DNA from: Frigoribacterium sp. PhB116
GTDB lineage: Bacteria > Actinomycetota > Actinomycetes > Actinomycetales > Microbacteriaceae
Reading direction: 5' to 3'
NCBI RefSeq assembly: GCF_004364285.1
Contig: NZ_SOBE01000001.1
Span: 1-64,000, forward strand
DNA length: 64,000 nt
Under the pieces are notes generated by a model, which saw nothing but the letters and a program-made list of their open reading frames with translations, had not been told where the DNA came from and searched no databases. The translations under genes and the position numbers were made by a program. Shown here piece by piece: positions 29,025-38,089 of the stretch; position 1 is the first letter of the stretch, and each line of letters begins with the position of its first letter.

Positions 29025-30505
29025 GAGATCCTCTCGGTGAAGGTGATCAGGGGCACGGCGGCACGGAGGCGGCGTCCGTCGGCGGCATCAGCCGTCGACC
29101 ACTGGACGACCTCGACCTCGGCTGCGCCGTCGGGTGCGGTTCGCCGCGTGCCGTGGCGCTCGGCCAGGAGCACGAGCCCGACCACGCTCGCCACGCCCTG
29201 CGTCGCCGGGTGGCGCTCGAGCACGGCGCCGACAGCGGAGGGGCCCAGAGCGTCGACGGTCTCGTCGACGTCCGCCCGCAGCTCGCCGAGGTCGATCTCG
29301 GTCGCCCGCGCGAGCAGGCGCAACGTGGCCAGGTCGACGACGGGACCGCCCGTGCGGTGCTCGACGACCGCCTCCGTCGTCTCGAGCGCTGCCGGATCGT
29401 GCAGGGCGAGGGCGCCGATCGACCGGAGGGCGACCGACGTCCGGGTCAGCTCGAGGCCGATGTCGGAGTACGGCTTGAGATCGTGCGAGATCTGCCCGGC
29501 CGCGGCGATCGACTCCCGGAGCAGCCGGCGGATGACCCGGTCACGCTGGTACTCCTGGCTCTGCACGAAGCGGCGGAGGCCCCGCGCGAACGAGGACATG
29601 ACGCCGTGCACTTCGCCGCTGCGCTCCTGCAGGGTGCGGAGCAGTCCGCGGAGGAACCGGCGCTCTTCCTGGCTGAGCTCGGTCGCGAAGGCCCGGCCCA
29701 GGACGGCGTCGATGCTCTCCTGGAACGCGTCGGTGACCTCTGGGTCGAGCACCAACGAGTAGAACCCCGCGAAGCTGCGCCCGGCATCCGACTCTTGCAG
29801 GAGGTCGACGCCGCGGAAGATCTCGTCGAGCACGTGCGCCTGGACGTCGTCGTCCTCGACGATTCGCAGCCGCAGCTCTCTGTTCATCGACTCGAGGTCG
29901 GCGCGGACGCGCGAGAAGTCGTCGGGGAGCTCCCGCGCGAGCTCCACGATCTCCCTGGCACGCTCGCGCGCGTCGCGGGACGGCAGCACTGAGACGTCAC
30001 CTCGGGTGACGCTCGCGATCTCGGCGTCGATCCGCGCACGCTCGGCGTGCAGCGACCGGAGGCGGCTCGGCGCATCGGGATCGGTGTCGCGCGCGAGGTC
30101 GGCGAGTCCGGAGGCGATCGTGGCGAGCCTAGACTGCGTCACGGTCGAGCGCGGCTCGACCAGCTGCCGGATGTAGCGGATGGCGGAGAACGCCGCGGGC
30201 GACAGCTCGAACGTCTCGGTGCGCGTCTCGTCCGTGGGCCGACGGATGAGGATGCCGGCGGCACGCCAGTCGCCGCAGTACGCCTGGCCGCTGCGCGGGA
30301 GGTCGAAGCCGTGGTCGCGCAGGTCGTCGAGGTCCGAGTCGACCAGCTCGAACAGGTCGACTGCGGCTAGCCGCCGCTGGTCGCCCCCGAGGTGGGCCTC
30401 GAGGACGGCGATCGCGACGGCGGCGTGGTCGCTGCGAAGGAGGCTCCAGGCCGCGTTGTCGGCCTGCAGGCGCGACAACGCGAGCGCGGTGCTGAGCGTG
30501 CTCAT
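29021..30505 (-). CDS. jetA: JetA, Wadjet kleisin-like subunit (DUF3375)
   Basis: The 494-residue protein fits DUF3375, the MukF-like kleisin of Wadjet. It is largely helical, with a winged-helix start (TLSTALALSRLQADNAAW) and DLFELVDSDLDDLRDHGFDL near residue 50. A coiled-coil middle and a C-terminal sheet region follow. The ATG at 30505 is chosen because upstream in-frame sequence is Arg/Pro-rich and unlike the family. It is first in the jetABCD operon. Confidence 0.9.
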   Translation of the reverse strand: MSTLSTALALSRLQADNAAWSLLRSDHAAVAIAVLEAHLGGDQRRLAAVDLFELVDSDLDDLRDHGFDLPRSGQAYCGDWRAAGILIRRPTDETRTETFELSPAAFSAIRYIRQLVEPRSTVTQSRLATIASGLADLARDTDPDAPSRLRSLHAERARIDAEIASVTRGDVSVLPSRDARERAREIVELARELPDDFSRVRADLESMNRELRLRIVEDDDVQAHVLDEIFRGVDLLQESDAGRSFAGFYSLVLDPEVTDAFQESIDAVLGRAFATELSQEERRFLRGLLRTLQERSGEVHGVMSSFARGLRRFVQSQEYQRDRVIRRLLRESIAAAGQISHDLKPYSDIGLELTRTSVALRSIGALALHDPAALETTEAVVEHRTGGPVVDLATLRLLARATEIDLGELRADVDETVDALGPSAVGAVLERHPATQGVASVVGLVLLAERHGTRRTAPDGAAEVEVVQWSTADAADGRRLRAAVPLITFTERIS

Positions 30506-30674
30506 GCGGCGACTGATCCCACGTGGTCCCCCCTGGCCGGTCGTCGTCGATGGGTCCGCTGATGCTATCGGCCCGCGCCGACAGCCTCGCCGTGGCACCC
30601 GACTTCCGGACGAGGAACCTCGGCGCGACGAGGTGCCGTGTCCGCAACGAGGTGGCAGGGCGAGGAGGGGCGGG

Positions 30675-31544
30675 CTAGCGCCAGCGGCGGAGGAGCACGC
30701 GCTGGGCGGCGTTGAGGACGAAGTCGGTCAGCGTCCCGAGCAGCGCGAGCAGGATGATCGCGAGGAACATGCGGTCGACGCGTCCGTTGTACTGCGAGTC
30801 GGTGAGCAGGAAGCCGAGCCCCATCGACGACGCGATCAGCTCGGCCGCGACCAGGAACAGCCACGCCTGGGCGAGCGCGAGGCGCAGGCCCGAGACGAGC
30901 GACGGGATCACCGCAGGCAGCTGCACCGTCGTGAAGAGCGAGACGGGGCCGAGCCCGTACGCGCGGCCTGCCTCCACCAGCTGCGGGTCGACGTGACGCA
31001 GGCTGCCGGCCACGGTCGTGAAGACGGGGAAGGCGGCGCCGATCGCGATGAGGGTGATCTTCGAGTCCTCGCCGATGCCGAGGTAGAGGATCAGCAGCGG
31101 CACCCACGCCAGCGACGGCACAGCCCGCACCGCGGCGATCGACGGAGCGAGCAGCGCCTCGCCGACCCGCGAGAGGCCGACGACGGCTCCGAGCACGATG
31201 CCGATGCCGGCCCCGATCGCGAAGCCGATCAGCACGCGCTGCACCGAGATCGCGACGTACTGCCCGAGCAGCCCCGCCTGCGCCAGCTGCACGGCGGCCA
31301 GCCAGACGTCTGACGGCGAGGGGAGGTTGTTGCTCGGCACGTCGACGACCTCGGTCGCGAGCACCCACGCGAGCAGGACGGCCGCGGGCAGGATCGCCCC
31401 GAGCAGGGCCAGGCCGCGACGCGGACCGCGGGAGGTGGGGGTCGAGCCGGCCCGCGCCTCCTGCGATCCGCTGCGGCCGCGCTCGACGACTTGGCGGGCG
31501 TCCGCCTCCTTCTCGTTGCCGCTCAGCGGGTAGGTGTCGGTCAC
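30675..31544 (-). CDS. ssuC: ABC transporter permease, SsuC/TauC type
   Basis: The 289-residue permease has about six membrane segments and the EAA-loop EAGRAYGLGPVSLFTTVQLP (about 195-214) that contacts the ATPase. The N-terminal 45 residues are a hydrophilic extension. Its GTG overlaps the end of the binding-protein gene by 4 bp. The family imports sulfonates, taurine or nitrate; the substrate is not decidable here. Confidence 0.87.
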   Translation of the reverse strand: MTDTYPLSGNEKEADARQVVERGRSGSQEARAGSTPTSRGPRRGLALLGAILPAAVLLAWVLATEVVDVPSNNLPSPSDVWLAAVQLAQAGLLGQYVAISVQRVLIGFAIGAGIGIVLGAVVGLSRVGEALLAPSIAAVRAVPSLAWVPLLILYLGIGEDSKITLIAIGAAFPVFTTVAGSLRHVDPQLVEAGRAYGLGPVSLFTTVQLPAVIPSLVSGLRLALAQAWLFLVAAELIASSMGLGFLLTDSQYNGRVDRMFLAIILLALLGTLTDFVLNAAQRVLLRRWR

Positions 31545-32608
31545 GAGGCGTCGGCGTCCTTGGCGAAGGTGTCGTCGAAGAGGGTGTCGAGGGCGTCGTC
31601 GACGGCGTCCTGCGAGGCGACATCGCCGGACTCGACGAGGATCGGGCCGACGGCCTCCAGCACGTCGACCTGTGCGGCTCCGGGGACGGGGTCGACGTCG
31701 AAGTGGGTGCGGTCGAGCACGGTGGTGGCGACGGCCGGGTCGATGCCGGCGACTCCGGAGAGGATGGTCGCGGTCTCGTCGGGGTTCTCCTCGGCCCAGG
31801 CGCGGGCCTTCTCGTACGAGTCGACGACGACCTGGGCGACGTCGGGCGACTCGGTCAGGAACGACTCCGTCGCGTTGAGGAACCCGTAGGTGTTGAAGTC
31901 GACGTTGCGGTACAGCAGCTTCGTGTCCGACTCGGCCTCGCTGGCGGCCATGATCGGGTCGAGCCCGGACCAGGCGTCGACGCTGCCGTTCTGGAGGGCG
32001 GCGCGGCCGTCAGCGTGCTGCAGGTTCTCGATGGTGACGTCGCTCGCGCTGAGGCCGGCCTCGTCGAGCGCCTGCAGCAGGAAGAAGTAGGGGTCGGTGC
32101 CCTTCGTCGCCGCGATCGTCTTGCCCTCGAGGTCCTCGACGTCGGCGATGTCGCTGTCGCCGGGGACGACGAGCGCCGACCACTCGGGCTGCGAGTAGAT
32201 GTCGATCGTGTGGATGGGGGAGCCGTTCGAGCGGGCGAGCAGCGCGGCCGAGCCGGCGGTGGAGCCGACGTCGACGGCTCCGGCACGCAACAGCTCGTTG
32301 GCCTTGTTCGAGCCGGCGGACTGGGTCCAGGTGACGGTGACGTCGTCGCCGAGGGCGTCCTCGATGAAGCCCTGATCCTTGACGATCAGGCTGAGCGGGT
32401 TGTAGGTCGCGAAGTCGATGTCGAGGGTGTCGGTGCTCCACTCGCCGCCGGAGGCGCTCGCGTCGCCGCCCGCGGCCTCGGCGGGCTCGCCCTGGGCGTC
32501 CTCGCCGGCGACGCAGCCGGTGAGCGCGAGGGCTGCTGCTGCGCCGAGCGCGAGGGCGGCGAAGGAGGCGCGGCTGCGGCGGGCGGGGGAGGTGCGGGTG
32601 CTGGTCAT
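31541..32608 (-). CDS. ssuA: ABC transporter substrate-binding lipoprotein, SsuA/TauA type
   Basis: The 355-residue lipoprotein has a signal peptide ending in the lipobox ALTGC. The NMT1/SsuA-like fold starts with LDIDFATYNPLSLIVKDQGF and shows the typical AGAVDVGSTAGSAALLARSNG and GKTIAATKGTDPYFFLLQAL segments. It delivers an oxyanion such as an aliphatic sulfonate to the permease. It is separated from ssuB by 58 bases and overlaps ssuC. Confidence 0.88.
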   Translation of the reverse strand: MTSTRTSPARRSRASFAALALGAAAALALTGCVAGEDAQGEPAEAAGGDASASGGEWSTDTLDIDFATYNPLSLIVKDQGFIEDALGDDVTVTWTQSAGSNKANELLRAGAVDVGSTAGSAALLARSNGSPIHTIDIYSQPEWSALVVPGDSDIADVEDLEGKTIAATKGTDPYFFLLQALDEAGLSASDVTIENLQHADGRAALQNGSVDAWSGLDPIMAASEAESDTKLLYRNVDFNTYGFLNATESFLTESPDVAQVVVDSYEKARAWAEENPDETATILSGVAGIDPAVATTVLDRTHFDVDPVPGAAQVDVLEAVGPILVESGDVASQDAVDDALDTLFDDTFAKDADAS

Positions 32609-32666
32609 GGTGTCGTCTCCGGTGCTGTGTCGGGGATGGCGTGGGGCTCGAGGTGAGCGGTGCGGG

Positions 32667-33554
32667 CTAGGGGCGTGCGGTGCTGCCGCTGGCCGCGGGG
32701 ACGCGGTGGACGCCGAGGCCCTCGAGCAGCTCCTGGCGGAGGACGGCGAGCTCGGGGGCGTCGCGGTCTCGACGGCGGGCTCCGGGGACCGTGACGATGC
32801 GCTGGATGCTGGTGGCGCCTCCTGCGGTGTCGGCGTGCGTCGAGTCGGCGCTCGTCGGGTCGGGCTGGTCGGCCGGCTGCCGGCTGAGGTCGGCGAGCAG
32901 CACGACGCGGTCGGCGAGGTAGAGGGCCTCGTCGACGTCGTGGGTGACGAGGACGACCGTGGTGGGGAGGGCGTCGTGGACGTCGAGGAGCAGGTCCTGC
33001 ATGCGGAGGCGGGTGAGGGCGTCGAGGGCGCCGAACGGCTCGTCGAGGAGGAGGACCGCGGGCTGGCGGGCGAGGGCCCGGGCGAGGCTGGCGCGCTGGG
33101 CCATGCCGCCGCTGACCTCGCGGGGGCGGCGGGCTCCGGCGGGCCTGAGGTGGACGAGGTCGAGCAGCTCGGTGAGGCGAGCGTCGCGCTCGGGCTTCGT
33201 GAGCTTGGGGGAGCTGCCGCCCTTGCTCGGCTTCGGGAGGCCGAGGGCGACGTTGTCGCGGAGGGTGCGCCACGGGAGGAGGCGCGGCTCCTGGAAGGCG
33301 ACGGCACACCGTTGGTCAGCGTGGCGGGCAGGCTCGGCGCCGATCCGCACGGTGCCGGTGTCGGGCTGGTCGAGTCCGCCGAGCTGGCGGAGCAGCGTCG
33401 ACTTGCCGCACCCGCTCGGCCCGAGCACGGCGACGATCTCGCCGGCGGCCACGTCGAGGTCCACCCCGTGCAGCACTGGCCGGTCGAACCGCCGGCCCAC
33501 CCCCCGCAGGGTCAACGGCAGAGCGCGGGAGGCGGTCGTCGAGGAGGCGGGCAT
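32667..33554 (-). CDS. ssuB: ABC transporter ATP-binding protein, SsuB type
   Basis: The 295-residue ATPase has Walker A GPSGCGKST (about 45), Q-loop FQEPRLLPW, signature VSGGMAQRASLARALA, Walker B VLLLDEPFGALDALTR and the H-loop VTHDVDEALYLADR, all typical of the nitrate/sulfonate/taurine importer group. A 70-residue C-terminal extension is unconserved. The ATG at 33554 is preferred because a -10-like TACCGT lies six bases upstream; a longer frame begins at 33611. Confidence 0.88.
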   Translation of the reverse strand: MPASSTTASRALPLTLRGVGRRFDRPVLHGVDLDVAAGEIVAVLGPSGCGKSTLLRQLGGLDQPDTGTVRIGAEPARHADQRCAVAFQEPRLLPWRTLRDNVALGLPKPSKGGSSPKLTKPERDARLTELLDLVHLRPAGARRPREVSGGMAQRASLARALARQPAVLLLDEPFGALDALTRLRMQDLLLDVHDALPTTVVLVTHDVDEALYLADRVVLLADLSRQPADQPDPTSADSTHADTAGGATSIQRIVTVPGARRRDRDAPELAVLRQELLEGLGVHRVPAASGSTARP

Positions 33555-33590
33555 GTCCCGACGGTAGGGCGGGGTGGCAGGTGCTGTCGC
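33555..33590 (-). promoter_or_regulatory. Putative ssuB promoter, leaderless type
   Basis: Read on the minus strand, GCGACA (33590-33585) and TACCGT (33566-33561) are 18 bases apart. The second ends six bases before ATG 33554. This is the same -10-to-start spacing as at marR and parA. Confidence 0.42.
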
Positions 33591-33620
33591 GTGAGGTGTA
33601 ACGGGGCGCAACAGTGGTGG

Positions 33621-34550
33621 TCAGACCCAGGCGGCGCGGGCGGCCTTCGCCGCAGGTGACGAGTTGTACTGGCGAAGCGCTCGCTTGGACGGTGCAGCGC
33701 GGAGGTGGGTCAGGTCGTCGCGGGTCACGCGAAGCGATTCTTTGGACACGCCGGGAGCGTAGGTGATGCCCGAGCCGTCGGTCTCGATGACGAGCAAGAA
33801 GGCGTCGAAGGCCGTGTGGTGGTTGAGGCAGAGGGGCAGCCCGTTCTGGGCGTGATCCGCGCCGCCGATGCTCTTGGGGATGAGGTGCGCGCCCTGGATG
33901 AGCCGTGGCACGTCGATGTCGCACAGGGCGCACTGGCTGCCGTAGCGGATGAGCACGTCGGTCTTGAAGCGGCGCTGCTGGTTGCGCTGCTGGACGAGGC
34001 GGAGAGTCTGCTTCGGCAGCCCGCCGAAGAGCTCGATGTCGTCCTCGGTCTCGGGTAGTTGCTCGGCGGCGGCGAGAGGGAGGACGGCGTCGACGAGGGT
34101 GATGAAGAAGGCCTCAGCGTCGTCGTCGTAAGTGTCCACGTAGCCGAGCCGCACGTCTTTCAAGGCCGCCTTGTAGGCGTTGTTGACCAGGACGAAGAGG
34201 GGAAGGCCGAGGGACTGCGCGCGCTTGACGGACTCGATCTCGTTCCTGTCGAACGCGGGGGGCCTGTTCGTGGATGGGTAGTGGTACTCGAGGCGGTCAC
34301 CCACGATCGAGTCGGCGTACGTCTTGCCCGTGTTCAAGAGCGTGAGGGCTACCCGGCCGGGCGCATCTCGAGCCCAGTCAGCCTGTCCATCGAAGAAGAT
34401 GCCCGCCTGACCGCGGTAGAGGCCGAGAGCGCGGACGGCGTCGGGGGCCAGGCCGCTCGCGTCACCCTCGGCAGACAGGCGGGACCACAGGTCGAGACGG
34501 CGCGCGTGCTCGCCCGTCGTCCAGTCGATGATCCCCACGAAGAAGATCAT
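33621..34550 (-). CDS. HNH endonuclease with N-terminal ligand-binding-like domain
   Basis: The 309-residue protein ends in an HNH_2-type nuclease domain: CALCDID, then GAHLIPKSIGG and NGLPLCLNHHTAFD (about residues 206-247), giving the zinc Cys and catalytic His. The N-terminal half has strand-rich segments with GKTYADSIVGDRLEYHYPST (about 98-117), reminiscent of SRA-like modified-base readers, although I cannot confirm the fold. It could cut modified or foreign DNA. It stands alone beside a tRNA gene at the edge of the accessory island. Confidence 0.8.
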   Translation of the reverse strand: MIFFVGIIDWTTGEHARRLDLWSRLSAEGDASGLAPDAVRALGLYRGQAGIFFDGQADWARDAPGRVALTLLNTGKTYADSIVGDRLEYHYPSTNRPPAFDRNEIESVKRAQSLGLPLFVLVNNAYKAALKDVRLGYVDTYDDDAEAFFITLVDAVLPLAAAEQLPETEDDIELFGGLPKQTLRLVQQRNQQRRFKTDVLIRYGSQCALCDIDVPRLIQGAHLIPKSIGGADHAQNGLPLCLNHHTAFDAFLLVIETDGSGITYAPGVSKESLRVTRDDLTHLRAAPSKRALRQYNSSPAAKAARAAWV

Positions 34551-34700
34551 GACTCATGTATGCCAGATCTCAACCGATATTCGTGCCCCCAGCTCAGGGG
34601 CGCCTCGGCGTGCGCAAACAGGGCCTCAGGATCGGCTATGCTGTTCGAGTTGCCTCGGTCGGGGCAACACCAAGAGGTTCACTCTCCGGAGCGAATTTCT

Positions 34701-34777
<77 letters not shown>

Positions 34778-34943
34778 AATGGCTCGGAAACTCAAGGGTT
34801 CTCGGGATTCTTTGGTCAAAGAGATTCATGTGTCACCACGCCGTCGTCACTTTCACTCGTCCTGAGCCGCCGATCCACCGCTGTCGTCCGAAGCGCTCGG
34901 GTCGATCTCGGTCAGTCCGGATCGACGTGCGCACCTGCTGGAC

Positions 34944-35231
34944 ATGAGCATCCACGGCGGGCACCCAACCTCTGCTCCTGCCGACGAGTGGGGTCTGGAC
35001 CCTCTTATGGACGTCCGCGAGCTGGCGGCCTACCAGGGCACAACGATCTCCACGGTTGACTATTGGGGGTGCACGTCAAAGGCCCCCGCCTACAGGTTCG
35101 GGAAGCACCGGGAGTTCGTGATCTCCGACGTGCGTGCCTGTATCGCCCGACTCGACTGCCATTCCTGCTTTGGGGATTTCAACGAGGACAGTCGCGGTCA
35201 TTGCCCACGCATGCGATCTGGCCAGGGGTGA
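34944..35231 (+). pseudogene. Excisionase/helix-turn-helix-like remnant
   Basis: A 95-residue frame begins 166 bases after the tRNA. Residues about 25-75 (LMDVRELAAYQGTTISTVDYW, then AYRFGKHREFVISDVRACIARL) resemble MerR/Xis-type DNA-binding domains found as excisionases. The last 25 residues do not fit the family, which suggests a frameshift or truncation. No integrase is adjacent. I read it as the relic of a tRNA-targeting integrative element; it could still be a functional small regulator. Confidence 0.5.
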
Positions 35232-35264
35232 TACAAGCGTGGCACGGGGCCGCGTTCAAAGGGA

Positions 35265-36218
35265 TTATGCAACCTGCGTTTCGCGAAGAACGCGAGGACA
35301 GCCGAACGCCTCGAAACCCCGTTGGATCGGTCGCAAAGCGTCCGGGAACACTCCCTTCCAGGTGCAGGCTCGAGCACCCAAGACTTGACCAGCGGCGACA
35401 GCACGCTCTAGATCAAACTTGTCTTTTCCCGCGGGGGGGTCGAACAGGGCGTTTATTAGCCCGGCTGAGGTCCAGTCTCCTGCCCCGGCGGTGTCGACTA
35501 GGCCTTCGACTTGCGTTGCCTCTACATGCAGCCAGGAATCGGAACCGGCCGCTTTTAGGCGAGCCCCACTAGGTCCAAGGGTTTCAACGATGCTCGCGCT
35601 GGAAGACTCAAGTTGATTGTAAAATGACGGAGCGCGCTCTGCGCTAAACTTCACCAGATCTGCAATATGAAGTGCTCGCTCGAATAAGTGCGGACGTCCA
35701 AGGGCGGCGGGTTCGAAGACTATATAGGTGCCTAGCTTGGCCCAGGTAGCTGCTAGGGCGAGCGTGAATAGACTGACTCGGTCGAAGAAAAAGACGTCTG
35801 GGGCCTCGGTGTTATGGGCTAGCGCATTCGCAGTCGCTTCGTTCGCCGGGCGGTGTTTCGCGAACTTCGCACCACACACGGGGCAGCTGAATCTCCACTC
35901 ATGGTCGCCCCGAGATTCTTCTTGTACGACTACCGGGGTAGTCCACGCCTGATTTAAATGGAGGGAGCTTACGTCGACGCCGTCGTGCGCCAGCTCTTCC
36001 TTGAGGAACCTGCCAGCGGGATCGTTTCCGACGGTTCCCGCCACGCGCGTACTCCAGCCGTGTGTTTGCAGCGCTCGCGCGACATTTGTTGCTGTACCGC
36101 CCGGCGAGGCGCTGACCGACCCGTCGATCATGACATCTACCGTGATGAATCCGCTGCTCACGAACGTCCTCGGTCGCCCAGGGGCAGCGTTCCTGTCGTT
36201 GCCGGGTTCGGAAGTCAT
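35265..36218 (-). CDS. PfkB-family carbohydrate/nucleoside kinase with inserted CxxC knuckle
   Basis: The 317-residue kinase shows the PfkB N-terminal glycine motif SPGGTATNVARAL (about 34) and the C-terminal signature DTAGAGDWTSAG (about 239), which holds the catalytic Asp. A CPVCGAKF segment near residue 110 looks like half of a zinc knuckle in the lid region and is unusual for this family. Candidate substrates are ribose, a nucleoside or a sugar phosphate. It is the last gene of the five-gene operon and overlaps the SIS-HAD gene by 4 bp (ATGA). Codon use is visibly less GC-biased than in the housekeeping block. Confidence 0.82.
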   Translation of the reverse strand: MTSEPGNDRNAAPGRPRTFVSSGFITVDVMIDGSVSASPGGTATNVARALQTHGWSTRVAGTVGNDPAGRFLKEELAHDGVDVSSLHLNQAWTTPVVVQEESRGDHEWRFSCPVCGAKFAKHRPANEATANALAHNTEAPDVFFFDRVSLFTLALAATWAKLGTYIVFEPAALGRPHLFERALHIADLVKFSAERAPSFYNQLESSSASIVETLGPSGARLKAAGSDSWLHVEATQVEGLVDTAGAGDWTSAGLINALFDPPAGKDKFDLERAVAAGQVLGARACTWKGVFPDALRPIQRGFEAFGCPRVLRETQVA

Positions 36219-38074
36219 CGCAGGTCAAGTTTACGGTTCTTCACTGTGAGGTGAAGGCGGCCTCGACGCGGTTGGAGCGCATCGAGCACGACGACGAGAG
36301 CTTGAGGGCCTCGGACGTCCGCGTCGGTGACCGGCCAGCAGCGGGAGGGATCGGGGGAACATTCGTCGACGGTGATACTCAGCGTTGATGCCGAAAGCAG
36401 CCCGTAGTCGTTTCCGCCGAGGCCGCCCCTGTCTCCTATCGCAAGGGCGTTCCCCCATTCCTTCTCGGCGATGGCAAAGACGTGTTCTTTTCCCGAGTTC
36501 GCATCGATTACGTCGACGCTATGTGCGCTGGAAGCGACCCGAAGGTGTTTCTCCATACCTCCTGTCAGGGAAGACACCAGAGCAAAAACAGCATTCACGC
36601 TCATGCTGGAGTCAACGCTGTTAATTGCCAGCTGTGTTCCGCTCGAGCGGATGGTGATAAGGGACGTGTCGACGAATGGACGGAGCCTTTCCCGAAGACG
36701 CGAGGTCCATTCTGAAGCTAGAATTGCCGGTTCGAGCAGCGGTTGGGATAGTTCTTGGATCCACGCGCCGTTGTGCAGGCCCAGGCGTATGCGGCTCCAG
36801 TGTTTCTCTGGAACCCACGTGCGCAGGCCTTCGTAGAGACTGTCCCCGCGTCCGGTTGCGAAGACGATCGGGAGGTCCAATTCGAGCACACGGAGAATGG
36901 CTGTCTGCACGGCCGGTGTCGGCGGATCCCACCGGTCCGGGGTCGCCACGCACGTGCCGTCGTAGTCGACGACGAGAACGTCGATCGGCGTCTTTCGGAC
37001 ACGCGTCAGCCAGGTGTTGTATGCAGATGTGTAGATGTCCACGGCGGACGAGTTTTCGCTCGAGAATCCGGCAGCCTTCGCTTTCCTAAGGCCCGGGTTA
37101 TCGACGGTCGAGGGGAACATGCGTTTAAAAGGCAGGTGGTAGAGCTCCCGGCCCCAAGGGGCGACTTTGGGTTTGCTCGGCTCGAGGTGGTCGTCTGGGG
37201 TCGTGAGCAGTGGGAGTTGCATAACGGCGGAGAGCAGATGAAGGCTGCCTATTACCCCGTCGAACCTCGTCTCGATCACGCGGATGTCCACCGAGTCGGG
37301 TAGGGCAGCCAAAGTACGTCGAGCGATCTGCGCAGTCTCCGGCGAGATTAGAGCGATGACCGTGGTGCTGCCCTCGTTGCGTCGTAAGCCCACGTGGCGC
37401 CCGTGGGCGAGGTTGCGCCAGTCGGCGAGCTGAACGTCCGCGAGGCCCAGTTCGTGCATGCGAACTTCAATGTCGCGAGCCGCGGGGAAGCCGGCGTGAC
37501 CGTGGAGTACGACGAGGCGCCTCCGAAGAGGAGCGTTGTCCGACGGCGACAAGTAGGGCAGCTCTTTAGGCAGCGTTTGCGGGAAGTATGTCGCTGCGGC
37601 CGCCACGGCCATTGTCAGCACGCTTTGGGTGGCGAGGAACCCATCTTTGCCTGTGTCTGAAGGGAGGGTGATGACTGTGACTTGGGCATTTGCTAGAGGT
37701 CCGAAAAGGTCAGCGCGGTCACGCTGCGTAAAAAGAACTATCGGAATGCCGTGAGCGAGGGCGGTAGTGGCTGCGAACGCTGTGTCTGGATGGCGTGCTT
37801 GAGCGGAGAATAAGACGACGACCCCGCGGTCGATAGACGCGGCTGTCTCAACAAAACGCAGCGGTGTCAAAGCAGTCGCTGCACGACCTGTGGCGATGCG
37901 GTGGAAATCTGCTGCGAGTTCTGCAACAACAATCGTTCCGCCGCTGCCGATGGCATATAGATCTCGTCCGGTCACTGCTGTGCGAGCGCGGTCCAGCTGC
38001 CTGCCGTCGAGCGTTCTCAGTGCTGTCGCATAGGTCGCGGGTAACGCTGCTATTTCATCGGAGTAGGGGGCCAT
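36215..38074 (-). CDS. SIS-domain/HAD-phosphatase fusion
   Basis: The 619-residue protein joins two enzymatic modules. Residues about 1-330 form a sugar-isomerase-like SIS region (LYAIGSGGTIVVAELAADF, then VVVLFSAQARHPDTA and IPIVLFTQRDRADL), possibly a tandem SIS pair. Residues about 360-600 are a Cof-type HAD phosphatase with nucleophile motif VVDYDGTCV (about 366) and metal motif IGDRGGLGGND (about 545). It should bind and dephosphorylate a sugar or nucleoside phosphate. It starts 15 bases after the upstream gene. Confidence 0.8.
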   Translation of the reverse strand: MAPYSDEIAALPATYATALRTLDGRQLDRARTAVTGRDLYAIGSGGTIVVAELAADFHRIATGRAATALTPLRFVETAASIDRGVVVLFSAQARHPDTAFAATTALAHGIPIVLFTQRDRADLFGPLANAQVTVITLPSDTGKDGFLATQSVLTMAVAAAATYFPQTLPKELPYLSPSDNAPLRRRLVVLHGHAGFPAARDIEVRMHELGLADVQLADWRNLAHGRHVGLRRNEGSTTVIALISPETAQIARRTLAALPDSVDIRVIETRFDGVIGSLHLLSAVMQLPLLTTPDDHLEPSKPKVAPWGRELYHLPFKRMFPSTVDNPGLRKAKAAGFSSENSSAVDIYTSAYNTWLTRVRKTPIDVLVVDYDGTCVATPDRWDPPTPAVQTAILRVLELDLPIVFATGRGDSLYEGLRTWVPEKHWSRIRLGLHNGAWIQELSQPLLEPAILASEWTSRLRERLRPFVDTSLITIRSSGTQLAINSVDSSMSVNAVFALVSSLTGGMEKHLRVASSAHSVDVIDANSGKEHVFAIAEKEWGNALAIGDRGGLGGNDYGLLSASTLSITVDECSPDPSRCWPVTDADVRGPQALVVVLDALQPRRGRLHLTVKNRKLDLR

Positions 38075-38089
38075 TGCCTGAATCTTCGA

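Noticed and set aside
34648-34668. Inverted repeat (GTTGCCTC / GGGGCAAC) ahead of tRNA-Pro
   Set aside because: It is short and imperfect; it may be upstream tRNA-promoter DNA, with no evidence for a terminator or operator.
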